Assembly: GCA_002297545.1 (NCBI GenBank)
Contig: DBLZ01000078.1
Span: 1 to 45,690, forward strand
Origin: Prevotellaceae bacterium UBA711
GTDB lineage: Bacteria; Bacteroidota; Bacteroidia; Bacteroidales; Bacteroidaceae
Length of the DNA: 45,690 nt
Direction of reading: 5' to 3'
The position numbers and the translations under genes were made by a program. Shown here piece by piece: positions 26,901 to 33,930 of the stretch. Numbering within the stretch: the stretch's first letter is position 1; each line of letters opens with the position of its first letter. The notes beneath the pieces are model-generated. The model made no database searches, had not been told where the DNA came from, and saw only the letters and a program-made list of their open reading frames with translations.

Positions 26901-27268
26901 GCGAGGGTAAGAACGATAAGGCTCTCAACGTAGTCAGATATGCTGAAAAAGTAATTCCTGCAACCACCGTGCCCCACAACTATATGGGCGGCAGCATGGA
27001 TCTGGCGCGCGTATGGTTGGCCCTGGGACACAAAGAGGAGGCCGAGGCCATACTCTCTTACGTTGGTTCCGTTGCCTGTGAGTATCTGCAGTGGTATGCC
27101 GGACTCAAACCGTCTGTGCAGAAGTCCTGCTCTCGCGACATCCTGTACAACATGTATCAGCTGAACAGCGCCGTGGAGATCATGGAGGCGACAGGCTCTG
27201 CCAAGTACAATGAGCTGGACTCCCTGCTGGCTACCTATCAGACGATGTTCTCCAACTACCTGTACTGA
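23936..27268 (+). CDS. DUF2723 (TMEM260-like) membrane glycosyltransferase, GT-C type
   Basis: 1110 residues. The opening LIDTLMGWIAFAIAAVVYCS then SFWDCPEFITTAFKLEVGHP is the DUF2723 hallmark; the Asp/Glu in this first loop suit a GT-C catalytic acid. About 12-13 membrane helices run to residue ~680, and the C-terminal ~430 residues are soluble, probably periplasmic, with TPR-like helices near the end. The human homologue TMEM260 is a protein O-mannosyltransferase; in Bacteroidales this family is thought to glycosylate exported proteins or lipids (inference). Its stop overlaps the deacetylase start (TGATG). The central part is strongly C-rich. Confidence 0.9.
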   Translation: MKQFKLIDTLMGWIAFAIAAVVYCSTIEPTASFWDCPEFITTAFKLEVGHPPGAPFFMLTGNIFSQFTSDPTKVAMMVNTMSALFSAACIMFLFWSISHLARKLVGDHGVVNTWAQAITIEAAAMTGALAYTFSDTFWFSAVEGEVYAYSSLFTAVVFWLILKWEDNADRPHADRWLILIAYLTGLSIGVHLLNLLCLPALVLVWYFKRHSNPNVKGSLLALMGSFVLVAIVLYGIVPGIVRVGGWFELLFVNTLGFSFNTGLIVYLFILITMVLWAIRESTTQASRLRMSLSFVASVGMLGIPFYGYGVMSVVLGIVLMAALYCVLYYLKNKDGVHLISARLMNTTLLCLLMIMIGYSSYAVIVIRSTANTPMDQNSPEDVFTLGTYLARDQYGDNPLLYGQPYSAPVKMKVEGQYYVPVSEEGAPQYQRVEKASPDEPDRYEVIGHKNKYIYAYNMLFPRMYSERHRQNYEDWMGGIKGKNVTIDHLGERKTIKVPTMLENLGFFWSYQVNFMYWRYFMWNFAGRQNDIQGHGELEHGNWLSGIPFLDNMRLGDQSKLPTELRENKGHNVFYCLPLLLGILGLVWQVNKRVNTREGVEAEEGVKQFWVVFFLFFMTGLAIVLYLNQTPVQPRERDYAYAGSFYAFAIWIGLGVAALSDILQQYVLRGKAMPAALASCLCLLVPVQMASQTWDDHDRSGRYTCRDFGQNYLMSLDEGKSPIIFTNGDNDTFPLWYCQETEGFRTDARVCNLSYLQTDWYIDQMKRPAYDSPAVPITWKRLQYVTGTREGIPVRPGELERAMEILKDEPQTMKELLGDNPYELSNIIDKWILNDAQEMQMFPTDSVVITIDKEAVRRSGMMMAADSIPDVMHISLKGKRAVYKSEMMIYEMLCRCNWERPIYVACTVGSDNYGSLGNNFVREGLADRITPFDTGKSGKTMDTERMYDNVMNKFRFGGLDNPDIYLDETVSRMCYTHRRLMASLALQLVREGKNDKALNVVRYAEKVIPATTVPHNYMGGSMDLARVWLALGHKEEAEAILSYVGSVACEYLQWYAGLKPSVQKSCSRDILYNMYQLNSAVEIMEATGSAKYNELDSLLATYQTMFSNYLY

Positions 27269-27885
27269 TGTTCATAGAGCAGCCCGCACGGTTTCTCCGT
27301 TGGCTATATCCTCACGCCTTGTGGAGGATGGACCCTCGTCAAAGGTCGGTATATCTGACCTTTGACGATGGTCCTATCCCCGAGGCCACTCCCTATATTC
27401 TTGATGTCCTGGATAGCCTGGACATCAAGGCCACGTTTTTTATGGTGGGTGACAATGCCCGCCGTTATCCGCATCTCCTGGAAGAGGTACGCCGGCGCGG
27501 TCACCGCATAGGCAACCATACGTATAATCACATCGGAGGCTTCAGGTGGTTCTCGTGGAAGTATCTTGGCAACGTACAGAGAGCCGAAGAGATACTGCAC
27601 ACCGGCAAACTGTTTCGTCCGCCCCATGGATGGATGAAGCTGATGCAGTACCGCGTCATGCGCAGCACGGGGTGGCGCGTGGTCATGTGGGACCTCGTCA
27701 CACGCGACTACAGCAACAGGCTCACCCCGGAGGAAGTCCTTGCCAATGTCAAGCGATATGCCCGCAACGGCAGCATCATCACTTTCCACGACAGTCTGAA
27801 AAGCATAGACAAACTGCGCATCATCCTGCCCGAAGCTCTCCGGTGGCTCAAGGCGCAGGGCTACGAGTTCCGGGTCTTTGACTGA
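27268..27885 (+). CDS. Polysaccharide deacetylase, NodB domain (carbohydrate esterase 4)
   Basis: 205 residues, essentially one NodB domain. Metal and catalytic motifs: YLTFDDGP at 29-36 (motif 1 with the base and metal Asp), NHTYNH near 84-89 (motif 2, metal His), FRPPHGWM near 113 (motif 3), and IITFHDS near 170 (motif 5). Removes N- or O-acetyl groups from cell-wall or exopolysaccharide glycans. No signal peptide is visible; the start MFIEQPARFLRWLYPHALWR has an amphipathic basic segment that may associate with the membrane. Coupled by overlap with the DUF2723 gene; last of the cysE-to-deacetylase run. Confidence 0.9.
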   Translation: MFIEQPARFLRWLYPHALWRMDPRQRSVYLTFDDGPIPEATPYILDVLDSLDIKATFFMVGDNARRYPHLLEEVRRRGHRIGNHTYNHIGGFRWFSWKYLGNVQRAEEILHTGKLFRPPHGWMKLMQYRVMRSTGWRVVMWDLVTRDYSNRLTPEEVLANVKRYARNGSIITFHDSLKSIDKLRIILPEALRWLKAQGYEFRVFD

Positions 27886-27985
27886 CAGTATTCCCGTCCC
27901 GTTTGTTCCTCACGCGCGCGTATATTATAAATAAGGTATAGACTCGGTACCAATAAGCCTCAAACGCTCATCAAACCTTTCCCCC

Positions 27986-28612
27986 ATGCTTCAACCCTAT
28001 TTTTCCCCTTCCGTCATTGAGGCCGGTTGCGATGAGGCCGGACGCGGTTGCCTGGCCGGACCCGTTTTTGCCGCCGCCGTCATTTTGCCACAGGACATCT
28101 GTACACGCGATTGTGCCTTTGCTCAAGCCTTGAATGACTCCAAGCAACTTACGGAAAAGCGCCGTGCCGCCCTGCGCCCTATCATTGAGCAGGAAGCTCT
28201 GGCCTGGGCAGTGGCTTCGCTGGACAACCATGAGATAGACTGTCTCAACATCCTCCGTGCCAGCATCACCGCCATGCACCGTGCTCTGGACCAACTAACC
28301 CTGCGGCCCGAGCACATCATAGTGGACGGCAACCGTTTCTATCCCTACGGCGCCACCCCCTATACCACCATCGTCAAGGGCGATGCCAAGTACATGAGTA
28401 TAGCCGCCGCCTCCATCCTGGCCAAAACCCACCGCGACGAGTACATGCTCTCCCTCCACCGCGAGTACCCCCAATACGCCTGGGACCGCAACAAGGGCTA
28501 TCCATCTCCTGCACATCGCGCCGCCATCCGTCAGTACGGCACCACCCCCTACCACCGCATGTCCTTCAACCTCCTGGGCACCGGACAGATGGAATTCGAC
28601 TTCGGGGAATGA
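27986..28612 (+). CDS. rnhB: Ribonuclease HII
   Basis: 208 residues. Removes single ribonucleotides and RNA from RNA:DNA hybrids. The conserved N-terminal AGCDEAGRGCLAGPV carries the catalytic Asp16 and Glu17; AFAQALNDSKQLTEKRR and VDGNRFYPY (third acidic residue) follow, and the C-terminal YPSPAHRAAIRQYGTTPYHR matches the family tail. A 100-bp gap separates it from the deacetylase, with no clear promoter. Alternative identity is unlikely. Confidence 0.97.
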   Translation: MLQPYFSPSVIEAGCDEAGRGCLAGPVFAAAVILPQDICTRDCAFAQALNDSKQLTEKRRAALRPIIEQEALAWAVASLDNHEIDCLNILRASITAMHRALDQLTLRPEHIIVDGNRFYPYGATPYTTIVKGDAKYMSIAAASILAKTHRDEYMLSLHREYPQYAWDRNKGYPSPAHRAAIRQYGTTPYHRMSFNLLGTGQMEFDFGE

Positions 28613-28623
28613 GGGACGAGGCG

Positions 28624-28655
28624 GACTGGTCCGACTGGTATGACTCGTCCAAAGG
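28624..28655. repeat. Short 9-bp-period repeat, left flank of the four-helix-bundle gene
   Basis: Units such as TGGTCCGAC, TGGTATGAC and TCGTCC follow one another every 9 bp. GACTGGTCCGAC (28624-28635) is the exact reverse complement of GTCGGACCAGTC at 29324-29335 on the other side of the gene. Confidence 0.7.
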
Positions 28656-28707
28656 CAGCCGAAAACAGCCCAAATTGCAACAGACTCCAAAATTTATCTG
28701 CCGAACA

Positions 28708-28739
28708 ATTGCCTTAATGGATTATTTCGGCTATTTTTG
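28708..28739 (+). promoter_or_regulatory. Promoter of the four-helix-bundle gene
   Basis: ATTG at 28708-28711, 20 bp, TATTTTTG at 28732-28739, 26 bp before the ATG. The gene therefore carries its own promoter inside the repeat-bounded interval. Confidence 0.6.
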
Positions 28740-28765
28740 TAACCGGCAGCCAATCACTTCAGGAC

Positions 28766-29320
28766 ATGACAGGAGCGTTTTTGCAAAACAAGGGTGGATA
28801 TAGAAGCCTTGCGGTATACCGGATTACCGAGATAGTTTACGACCTCACATATTATTTCACTCATCGGTTTCTCGATAGCCACGACAGGACTGTGGATCAG
28901 ATGCTTCAAGCGGCACGCTCTGGCAAACAGAATATCGCGGAAGGAAGCGAAGCCTCCACCACTTCTGCAGAGACGGAAATCAAGTTGACCAATGTTGCCA
29001 AGGCAAGTCTTGAGGAATTGCTTCTTGACTATGAGGACTATCTCCGCACACGCCGACTAAAGATATGGGACAGTAATCATCCGCGATATGCCAAGCTCAG
29101 AGAGTATTGTAAAAGTGAGAGCTTCAGGCAGCAATATGGCTCGGTATTTTCAAGGCTGGATGAAGAAGAGCTCTGCAACATGGCCATCACCCTTATAAAT
29201 CAGGCAACATATATGCTCCGCCGTCTCATAGAGCGACAGCAAGAGATGTTCTTGAAGAATGGAGGAGTCCGGGAACAGATGACCAGAGCCCGCCTTGATT
29301 ACAGGAACAAGAAAGGCTGA
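28766..29320 (+). CDS. Four-helix-bundle protein (S23/intervening-sequence superfamily, suffix subtype)
   Basis: 184 residues. The segment LAVYRITEIVYDLTYYFTHR, then TVDQMLQAARSGKQNIAEGS, is the core signature of the 23S rRNA intervening-sequence protein family; TKLTNVAKASLEELLLDYEDY-like sequence gives helices three and four. The long C-terminal extension (LRRLIERQQEMFLKNGGV) marks the 'four helix bundle suffix' subgroup of Bacteroidetes. The protein has no proven catalytic role; relatives are encoded inside rRNA insertions, and the bAvd protein of diversity-generating elements shares the fold. Here there is no rRNA or reverse transcriptase nearby; instead 9-bp-period repeats in inverted orientation flank the gene. 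Confidence 0.85.
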   Translation: MTGAFLQNKGGYRSLAVYRITEIVYDLTYYFTHRFLDSHDRTVDQMLQAARSGKQNIAEGSEASTTSAETEIKLTNVAKASLEELLLDYEDYLRTRRLKIWDSNHPRYAKLREYCKSESFRQQYGSVFSRLDEEELCNMAITLINQATYMLRRLIERQQEMFLKNGGVREQMTRARLDYRNKKG

Positions 29321-29370
29321 CCGGTCGGACCAGTCAGACATGTCCGACCCGTCTGACCCGTCCGATTGGT
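29317..29370. repeat. 9-bp tandem repeat, six units, right flank of the four-helix-bundle gene
   Basis: Units CTGACCGGT, CGGACCAGT, CAGACATGT, CCGACCCGT, CTGACCCGT and CCGATTGGT run without gaps from 29317 to 29370 and overlap the stop codon of the gene (29318-29320). Translated they give SDxSDxSD-like strings, a known source of spurious ORFs. Confidence 0.85.
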
Positions 29371-29412
29371 TATTAGAAGAGCCCAGTTTTGCTTCCCTTC
29401 CGGACAACAATA

Positions 29413-29452
29413 ATCGCCGTACCGTGCACTTGAGGTGCTGCGATACGGCGAT
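29413..29452 (-). terminator. Terminator for the lectin-like gene unit
   Basis: ATCGCCGTA (29413-29421) and TACGGCGAT (29444-29452) are perfect complements with a further GCAC/GTGC pair inside. On the minus strand TTATTGTTGT follows, giving a moderately U-rich tail 58 bp after the stop of the 63-residue peptide. Confidence 0.6.
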
Positions 29453-29509
29453 GCCACAGATATACTTAACTAAATTACTGTGCTGTGTCTATACTCTCCT
29501 GTAGAGAGG

Positions 29510-29701
29510 TTACCATGTCTGATCCCACAGGTTGGGGTTGGAGGGACGGTTGCTGCTGTTGTCATCACGGCCGAGCTGTACTCCATCACCTGAGGTATCC
29601 ACTTCTTGGTCGTTTATAGACATTGTCAGGAGCATGGACGACGTAGTGTTTATGTCGAAGACCTCCAGTGTGGGGGCGATATACTGCTTTTTCATTGTCA
29701 T
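29510..29701 (-). CDS. Small protein of the MKKxYxxP type, 63 residues
   Basis: Begins MTMKKQYIAPTLEVFDINTT (a start at 29695 gives MKKQYIAP directly) and ends NPNLWDQTW. There is no signal peptide or membrane helix; the middle is acidic and the tail is Asn/Ser/Pro-rich. Short proteins with this basic start, an IxPxxEV-like segment and a Trp-rich end are frequent in Prevotella-like genomes, often near genes for secreted proteins; their role is not established. Here it lies 26 bp downstream of the lectin-like gene and probably shares its transcript, so it might regulate or accompany that protein (inference). Confidence 0.65.
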   Translation of the reverse strand: MTMKKQYIAPTLEVFDINTTSSMLLTMSINDQEVDTSGDGVQLGRDDNSSNRPSNPNLWDQTW

Positions 29702-29727
29702 TATGATGTTATGTTGTTGAGTGTATG

Positions 29728-32358
29728 TTACTTGATCACCTTCTTGCCGTTGATGATGTAGATGCCCTTCTGTGCAGCGTTCACGCGGCGTCCGCTCAGG
29801 TCATAGATGGCAGCGTTGCCGTTGGCCTCAGCCTCAGTACCATTGATGTTCTCGATGCCGGTCTCTGTGCCGCCGAAGTCGAAGACGAAGCGGGCTGCAG
29901 CCATGTCGGTTGTGGTGGACATAACAGACAAATATGCCTTGAAACCGTTGTTCAAGAAGGCGTCATTGTTTAATTTTGCGCGGTAGAATGCGACTGAACT
30001 GTCTGCGGGCTTAGAGAGGACATAACATGTCTGATCGACTTCCGGTGTGACGTTGGCGTCAGCCAGTGTTCCCTGGAGGTCGGATTCTACATCGGTCAGT
30101 GTAGTAGCCTGGATGGGCAGATACACGCAACCGTTAGCCAGTTCTGCGCCTTCCTTGTACTTCAGCAATACGCCGGTGTTGGCGGGCACTGCGCTCTGAG
30201 ATGTCATTTCTGCAACAGCCTTATCGTAGTTTGCCTTTGCCGTATATGCCTCTACGCGGTCTTCCAAGCCAAGTTCTACGGGAGAGTAGATGGTAGCATA
30301 GCCAACCTCGGCTGTCATGGGTATGGGCAGCCACTGTACGGGCTCTACGTTGAAGCGGTAGTGCATGTCAGTCGTACTGATGGTAACATTACCACCGGCA
30401 TTGGCATTGGTTTCACCGCCTTCTGTCTCTACGCTTGCTGAGTAGAGATTGCGAGCGCAATCGGTTGTATTACCGGCTCCACCGGGGAACTTGATAAAGC
30501 ACTTTCCTTCCATACTGGGGTAGCTCTCGAACTTAATTGCAGATGCAACGCCAACGGCTCCGCCGTAATGCAGGAAGTCGTTACCGGTTCCTCCGTTGTT
30601 GCCTCCATTTGTGAAGTACAGTCCGTTATCGTATGATACAATGTTGTTGCCGTCATAGTAGAACACGCTGCTGATCTTCTTTGCATCGCCATTTCTGAAC
30701 TTTGCTTGTCCGCTGGTGCCTGATACCAAGCATGCGTTGCCCTCATAATTCTTGATGCGATAGAAGCCGGGAGTGGGAAGAATCGTCTCCAGTCCGTTGA
30801 TAGTGGTATTCAGGTTCTTCCAACTGGTGAAGATCTCGGGCACGGTGTTTAGTGAATTATGTGTGTGTGCTTCATTTATGGCAGTGGCGAGAGCCTCGGT
30901 GTACTTTTTGTATCCATAGACGTCGCGTGATGTGGCCTCTTTAGCTGCGGTGACCAGGTTGTTGAGCTCCTGAAGTGCGGCATCGGAGTCATATATATAC
31001 ATCTGTGTGCCTGTATCGGTGGTGACATTGCCGGCCCACATGCCCATGTTGTTGTTTACACCTCCGTTGTTGCTGAGGTAGTTTACTTCATCCGAGGTTT
31101 GCATGCGGTAATGGCATAGGCCGTCTACATAGATCAGTTTCCAGGTGTTGGTCCATCCGTCGGTACCCACGGCCTGTGCTTGGATCTTGTCAGCTCCGTT
31201 GCTTGTGTTCTGATAGCTCATTGCCTGTCCGTTGCCGTTCTTGGGGAACAGTCGTATCAAGGCCTTTTCGCCTGCATCATCCATGCAGGCCTTGAAATAC
31301 CAAAGCTGTGTGTCGGCGCCTGTATATGGGTTAAGGTGGATCTTGCCTGCATCGGTATAGGTGAACCAATAGTTTGTGCCACGGCCGCTATGAATGGCAA
31401 AGTACTTCTTGTTGTTGTCGTCAGAGGTAATGGTAACGGGGGCATTGTCATAGAAAGCCAAGGCAAACTCGCTTTCTTCCGCTTCCACGAATTTCCATGC
31501 GGAAGCAGTATTTGCAGTACCGGCCCATGTTACAATGGAGCCATTTGCGCCGGCACCACCACCGTGTCCGGCGGCATGACAGGTTGTGCCGTTCATTACA
31601 ATGTTGAATTGTCCGCTGCCCAGATATTTGATGTCACCCCAAACTTCGGTATCGCTCAAAGAGGTTCCATTCTGCCACTTGTTGGCAGCAACGTTCTTCA
31701 GGGAGATTTTGCCTTCGCTGTTCGTATTGACTTCCCACTGGTCGCTTTCTTGGGTATATTTTACGGTCTGCCATGTGGGTGCCGTTGCATCGGTAACAAC
31801 GGTCATGCCTTTCATCACTCCCTGTGTGTGTACAAACAGAGGAGCTTCAACGATGTACTTCTTGCCGGCGACAGGCATGTGGACATCCTCAACCTTTTCT
31901 ATGACAAAGATGGAGCCTGCGTCATTGGCAGACCAATTGGTGTAACCGGGGCCAAAATTCTGCTCGTTGAGGTATTCCGAATCACCGGTGCCGTATTGGA
32001 TGTACAGACCTGCATTGCTGCTATGCGGTGTAACACCGATGGTGCAATCGGCACCTGCCTCTGTCCATGAACCGGGGGATGCCAATTTGAGGTTGGTTGC
32101 CTTGTTGCATATTTTTACCTTGCCGTTGCCTGCATCGGTAAAGTAGAACTGGTACTTGTCGTCCAGCACGACGGGGTTGTTGTCCTTGATGGTGCTGCCG
32201 TCGAAATAAATAAACCTACCGGATACGGAACGGGTGTTCTGCATCGTGTAGTAGATGGGGTTCTCTGCGGTGCTCACCTCCGGGAGGGTTGTCGCACTCT
32301 GTGCCCAGGTTCCCATTCCGCACAGGAGCATGGCCAATGAAAGTAAACTCTTTTTCAT
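29728..32358 (-). CDS. Large secreted protein with lectin-like repeats, FIVAR-like segment and sorting C-terminus
   Basis: 876 residues. Signal peptide MKKSLLSLAMLLCGMGTWAQ. Repeated beta-rich blocks (about 30-160, 185-285, 300-460 and 535-670) with WY-rich and QLWYFK/TNTWKLIY phrases look like ricin-type/beta-trefoil carbohydrate-binding modules. A helical segment at ~470-530 (NNLVTAAKEATSRDVYGYKKY) resembles FIVAR, a carbohydrate- or cell-wall-binding module. The last ~70 residues contain AIYDLSGRRVNAAQKGIYII and end NGKKVIK, the short C-terminal domain frequent in Prevotella and its relatives and related to type IX secretion sorting signals. Probably a surface or released glycan-binding protein; no catalytic domain is visible. 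The next gene encodes the MKKQYIAP peptide. Confidence 0.8.
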   Translation of the reverse strand: MKKSLLSLAMLLCGMGTWAQSATTLPEVSTAENPIYYTMQNTRSVSGRFIYFDGSTIKDNNPVVLDDKYQFYFTDAGNGKVKICNKATNLKLASPGSWTEAGADCTIGVTPHSSNAGLYIQYGTGDSEYLNEQNFGPGYTNWSANDAGSIFVIEKVEDVHMPVAGKKYIVEAPLFVHTQGVMKGMTVVTDATAPTWQTVKYTQESDQWEVNTNSEGKISLKNVAANKWQNGTSLSDTEVWGDIKYLGSGQFNIVMNGTTCHAAGHGGGAGANGSIVTWAGTANTASAWKFVEAEESEFALAFYDNAPVTITSDDNNKKYFAIHSGRGTNYWFTYTDAGKIHLNPYTGADTQLWYFKACMDDAGEKALIRLFPKNGNGQAMSYQNTSNGADKIQAQAVGTDGWTNTWKLIYVDGLCHYRMQTSDEVNYLSNNGGVNNNMGMWAGNVTTDTGTQMYIYDSDAALQELNNLVTAAKEATSRDVYGYKKYTEALATAINEAHTHNSLNTVPEIFTSWKNLNTTINGLETILPTPGFYRIKNYEGNACLVSGTSGQAKFRNGDAKKISSVFYYDGNNIVSYDNGLYFTNGGNNGGTGNDFLHYGGAVGVASAIKFESYPSMEGKCFIKFPGGAGNTTDCARNLYSASVETEGGETNANAGGNVTISTTDMHYRFNVEPVQWLPIPMTAEVGYATIYSPVELGLEDRVEAYTAKANYDKAVAEMTSQSAVPANTGVLLKYKEGAELANGCVYLPIQATTLTDVESDLQGTLADANVTPEVDQTCYVLSKPADSSVAFYRAKLNNDAFLNNGFKAYLSVMSTTTDMAAARFVFDFGGTETGIENINGTEAEANGNAAIYDLSGRRVNAAQKGIYIINGKKVIK

Positions 32359-32513
32359 AAAGTATAGTAGTTTGATAGAAGTTATATGTTCGTATCAGCG
32401 AGTATGAGGCACCAATGGATGTGTCGGTGTGACATGGTAGAGATGGGCGAATATGATGGCGCAGTGGCACATGGGCCATGCATCCGGTGCTCGTTCCATG
32501 GGGGATTACCGGG

Positions 32514-32545
32514 CAAAGGTAGTGCTTTTTTGCTTAATGCCCAAG
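32514..32545 (-). promoter_or_regulatory. Promoter of the lectin-like secreted protein gene
   Basis: On the minus strand CTTG (32542-32545), 20 bp, TACCTTTG (32514-32521). The predicted leader is ~150 nt. The remaining part of the gap 32359-32867 holds only the hairpin at 32774-32825. Confidence 0.55.
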
Positions 32546-32773
32546 AAGTTCGCCACTTTTGTACCGTTAAAATGTTATTTTGTTAGGAAGAGGCGCCTGG
32601 CATGCCGTGTGCGGTAGTAGGCGCACTGCCTCAGTGCGCACGTTGAGGTGTGTCCTATACCTGTGGGTGCCGTCAGCGTGGTACGCTCCCAAATCACTTT
32701 TGATACGGTCTCCTGTGCTCTGCGGAGGAGGGGGACCGGATTCATGGAGGCGGGCTTGTGAAAACGGGTTTAT

Positions 32774-32825
32774 GCGGCCGAAAGAACCGGTTGATGCGGA
32801 GCGATAAACCGGTTCTTTCGGCCGC
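32774..32825. terminator. Perfect 19-bp inverted repeat downstream of argB
   Basis: GCGGCCGAAAGAACCGGTT (32774-32792) and its exact complement (32807-32825) with a 14-nt loop; GAAAAC/GTTTTC pairs outside, with a bulge, extend it. It lies 43 bp after the argB stop on the minus strand. No strong T-run follows on the minus strand, so termination is probable but not certain. Confidence 0.55.
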
Positions 32826-32867
32826 GTTTTCGGGTTCTTTTGCAATGGCCGTTGCGGGGCGGAGGGG

Positions 32868-33686
32868 CTATGCCTCTATCACGGTGCCCTGGGAGGCTTG
32901 GATGTCGGAGAAGTGTGTGATGACGACGCGCCTGACGCCGGCGGCGATGCTGTCGAAGGCTCCGTCCAGTTTGGGTATCATGCCGCCGGAGACTGTGCCG
33001 TCGGCCTTCAGGCGTGCATAGGAGGCGGTGTTGATGGTGGGGATTACGCTGTCATCGTCGTCGGCATCGGCCAGGACGCCGGGTTTCTCGAAGCAGAAGG
33101 TGAGGGTGACGTCGTCGAACTCCGTTGCCAGTGCCTTGGCCACGGTGGAGGCCATGGTGTCGGCATTGGTGTTGAGGATGTTGCCGTGACCGTCGTGGGT
33201 GAGGGGAGCCACTACGGGTACTATGGGCTGCATGCCGTTGGCCGGGCGTATGAGCGAGGCCAAACGGTGGCCGTCGGCGCGGTCCACGTCACCTACGTAG
33301 CCGAAGTCCACGAGCTGCTGTGTGCCGTCTTCCAGGGTGACCATCTTGGGTTCGCGCCGATGGCTGCGGATGATGTCCATGTCGGCACCGGTCAGTCCTG
33401 TGGCATTGACTCCGCAGGCTTGCAGGGCTGCCACGATGCGCTTGTTCACCAGGCCTCCGTAGACCATGGTGACAACCTGAAGCATGTCCTCGCCGGTGAT
33501 GCGGCGGCCGCCCACCATGTGGCTCTCTATGCCCAGGCGGGATGCCATGCGGGTGGCGGAGCGGCCTCCGCCGTGGACCAGCACTTTGTAGCCGGGGATG
33601 GTGGCGAACTGGTGGATGAGTTCCTGCAGGGATGCTTCGTCCTCGACTACGGCACCGCCTACCTTGATGACGTTGATCTTGTCCAT
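32868..33686 (-). CDS. argB: Acetylglutamate kinase
   Basis: 272 residues from ATG 33686. Phosphorylates N-acetyl-L-glutamate, second step of arginine synthesis. Amino-acid-kinase fold: KVGGAVVED at the start, LVHGGGRSATRM (glycine-rich N-acetylglutamate binding), VNATGLTGADMDII, NTNADTMASTVAKAL, and DGTVSGGMIPKLDGAFDSI near the C-terminus (ATP-binding Lys). The open frame continues upstream through a repeat element into speA, but the match to the family begins at MDKINVIKVGG. Downstream of speA on the same strand, separated by 244 bp that hold a MITE-like element, suggesting that the insertion may have altered their co-transcription. Confidence 0.95.
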   Translation of the reverse strand: MDKINVIKVGGAVVEDEASLQELIHQFATIPGYKVLVHGGGRSATRMASRLGIESHMVGGRRITGEDMLQVVTMVYGGLVNKRIVAALQACGVNATGLTGADMDIIRSHRREPKMVTLEDGTQQLVDFGYVGDVDRADGHRLASLIRPANGMQPIVPVVAPLTHDGHGNILNTNADTMASTVAKALATEFDDVTLTFCFEKPGVLADADDDDSVIPTINTASYARLKADGTVSGGMIPKLDGAFDSIAAGVRRVVITHFSDIQASQGTVIEA

Positions 33687-33717
33687 GTTAGTTGCTTTTT
33701 GGGGGAGGGGGGGACTT

Positions 33718-33917
33718 GAGGGTGTGTCAAAATGCGATTTAGGGCCGCAATGTTCCCCGTCGCCCGCCTTATAAGTCGTGGGTATAGGCTGCGGGCTGAA
33801 AGCCCAACAGCGGTCAGCCCAGGGCGTTGCCCTGGGCTGTGGGCTCCTTGGGCCTTCAGCCCGCTGCATAGTGGAGAGCAGTATGTTTGCGTATATCTCC
33901 ATTTTTGACACGCCCTC
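33718..33917. mobile_element. 200-bp MITE-like element between speA and argB
   Basis: The ends are inverted: GAGGGTGTGTCAAAA at 33718-33732 and the complement of GAGGGCGTGTCAAAA at 33903-33917, 14 of 15 identical. Inside are nested palindromes: GCGGGCTGAA/TTCAGCCCGC (33791-33800, 33855-33864) and CAGCCCAGGGC/GCCCTGGGCTG (33815-33825, 33829-33839). It encodes nothing and no target duplication is obvious. GTGTGTCAAAA ends and CAGCCCAGGGC cores recur between genes in Bacteroidales genomes (from general knowledge). Confidence 0.6.
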
Positions 33918-33930
33918 CGGTCCGACCGGT

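Noticed and set aside
25067..27031. 654-codon open frame on the minus strand
   Set aside because: It is an antisense shadow of the DUF2723 gene; the C-rich third positions of that gene remove stops on the other strand, and the translation is a Val/His/Gly/Gln-rich string with no family pattern.
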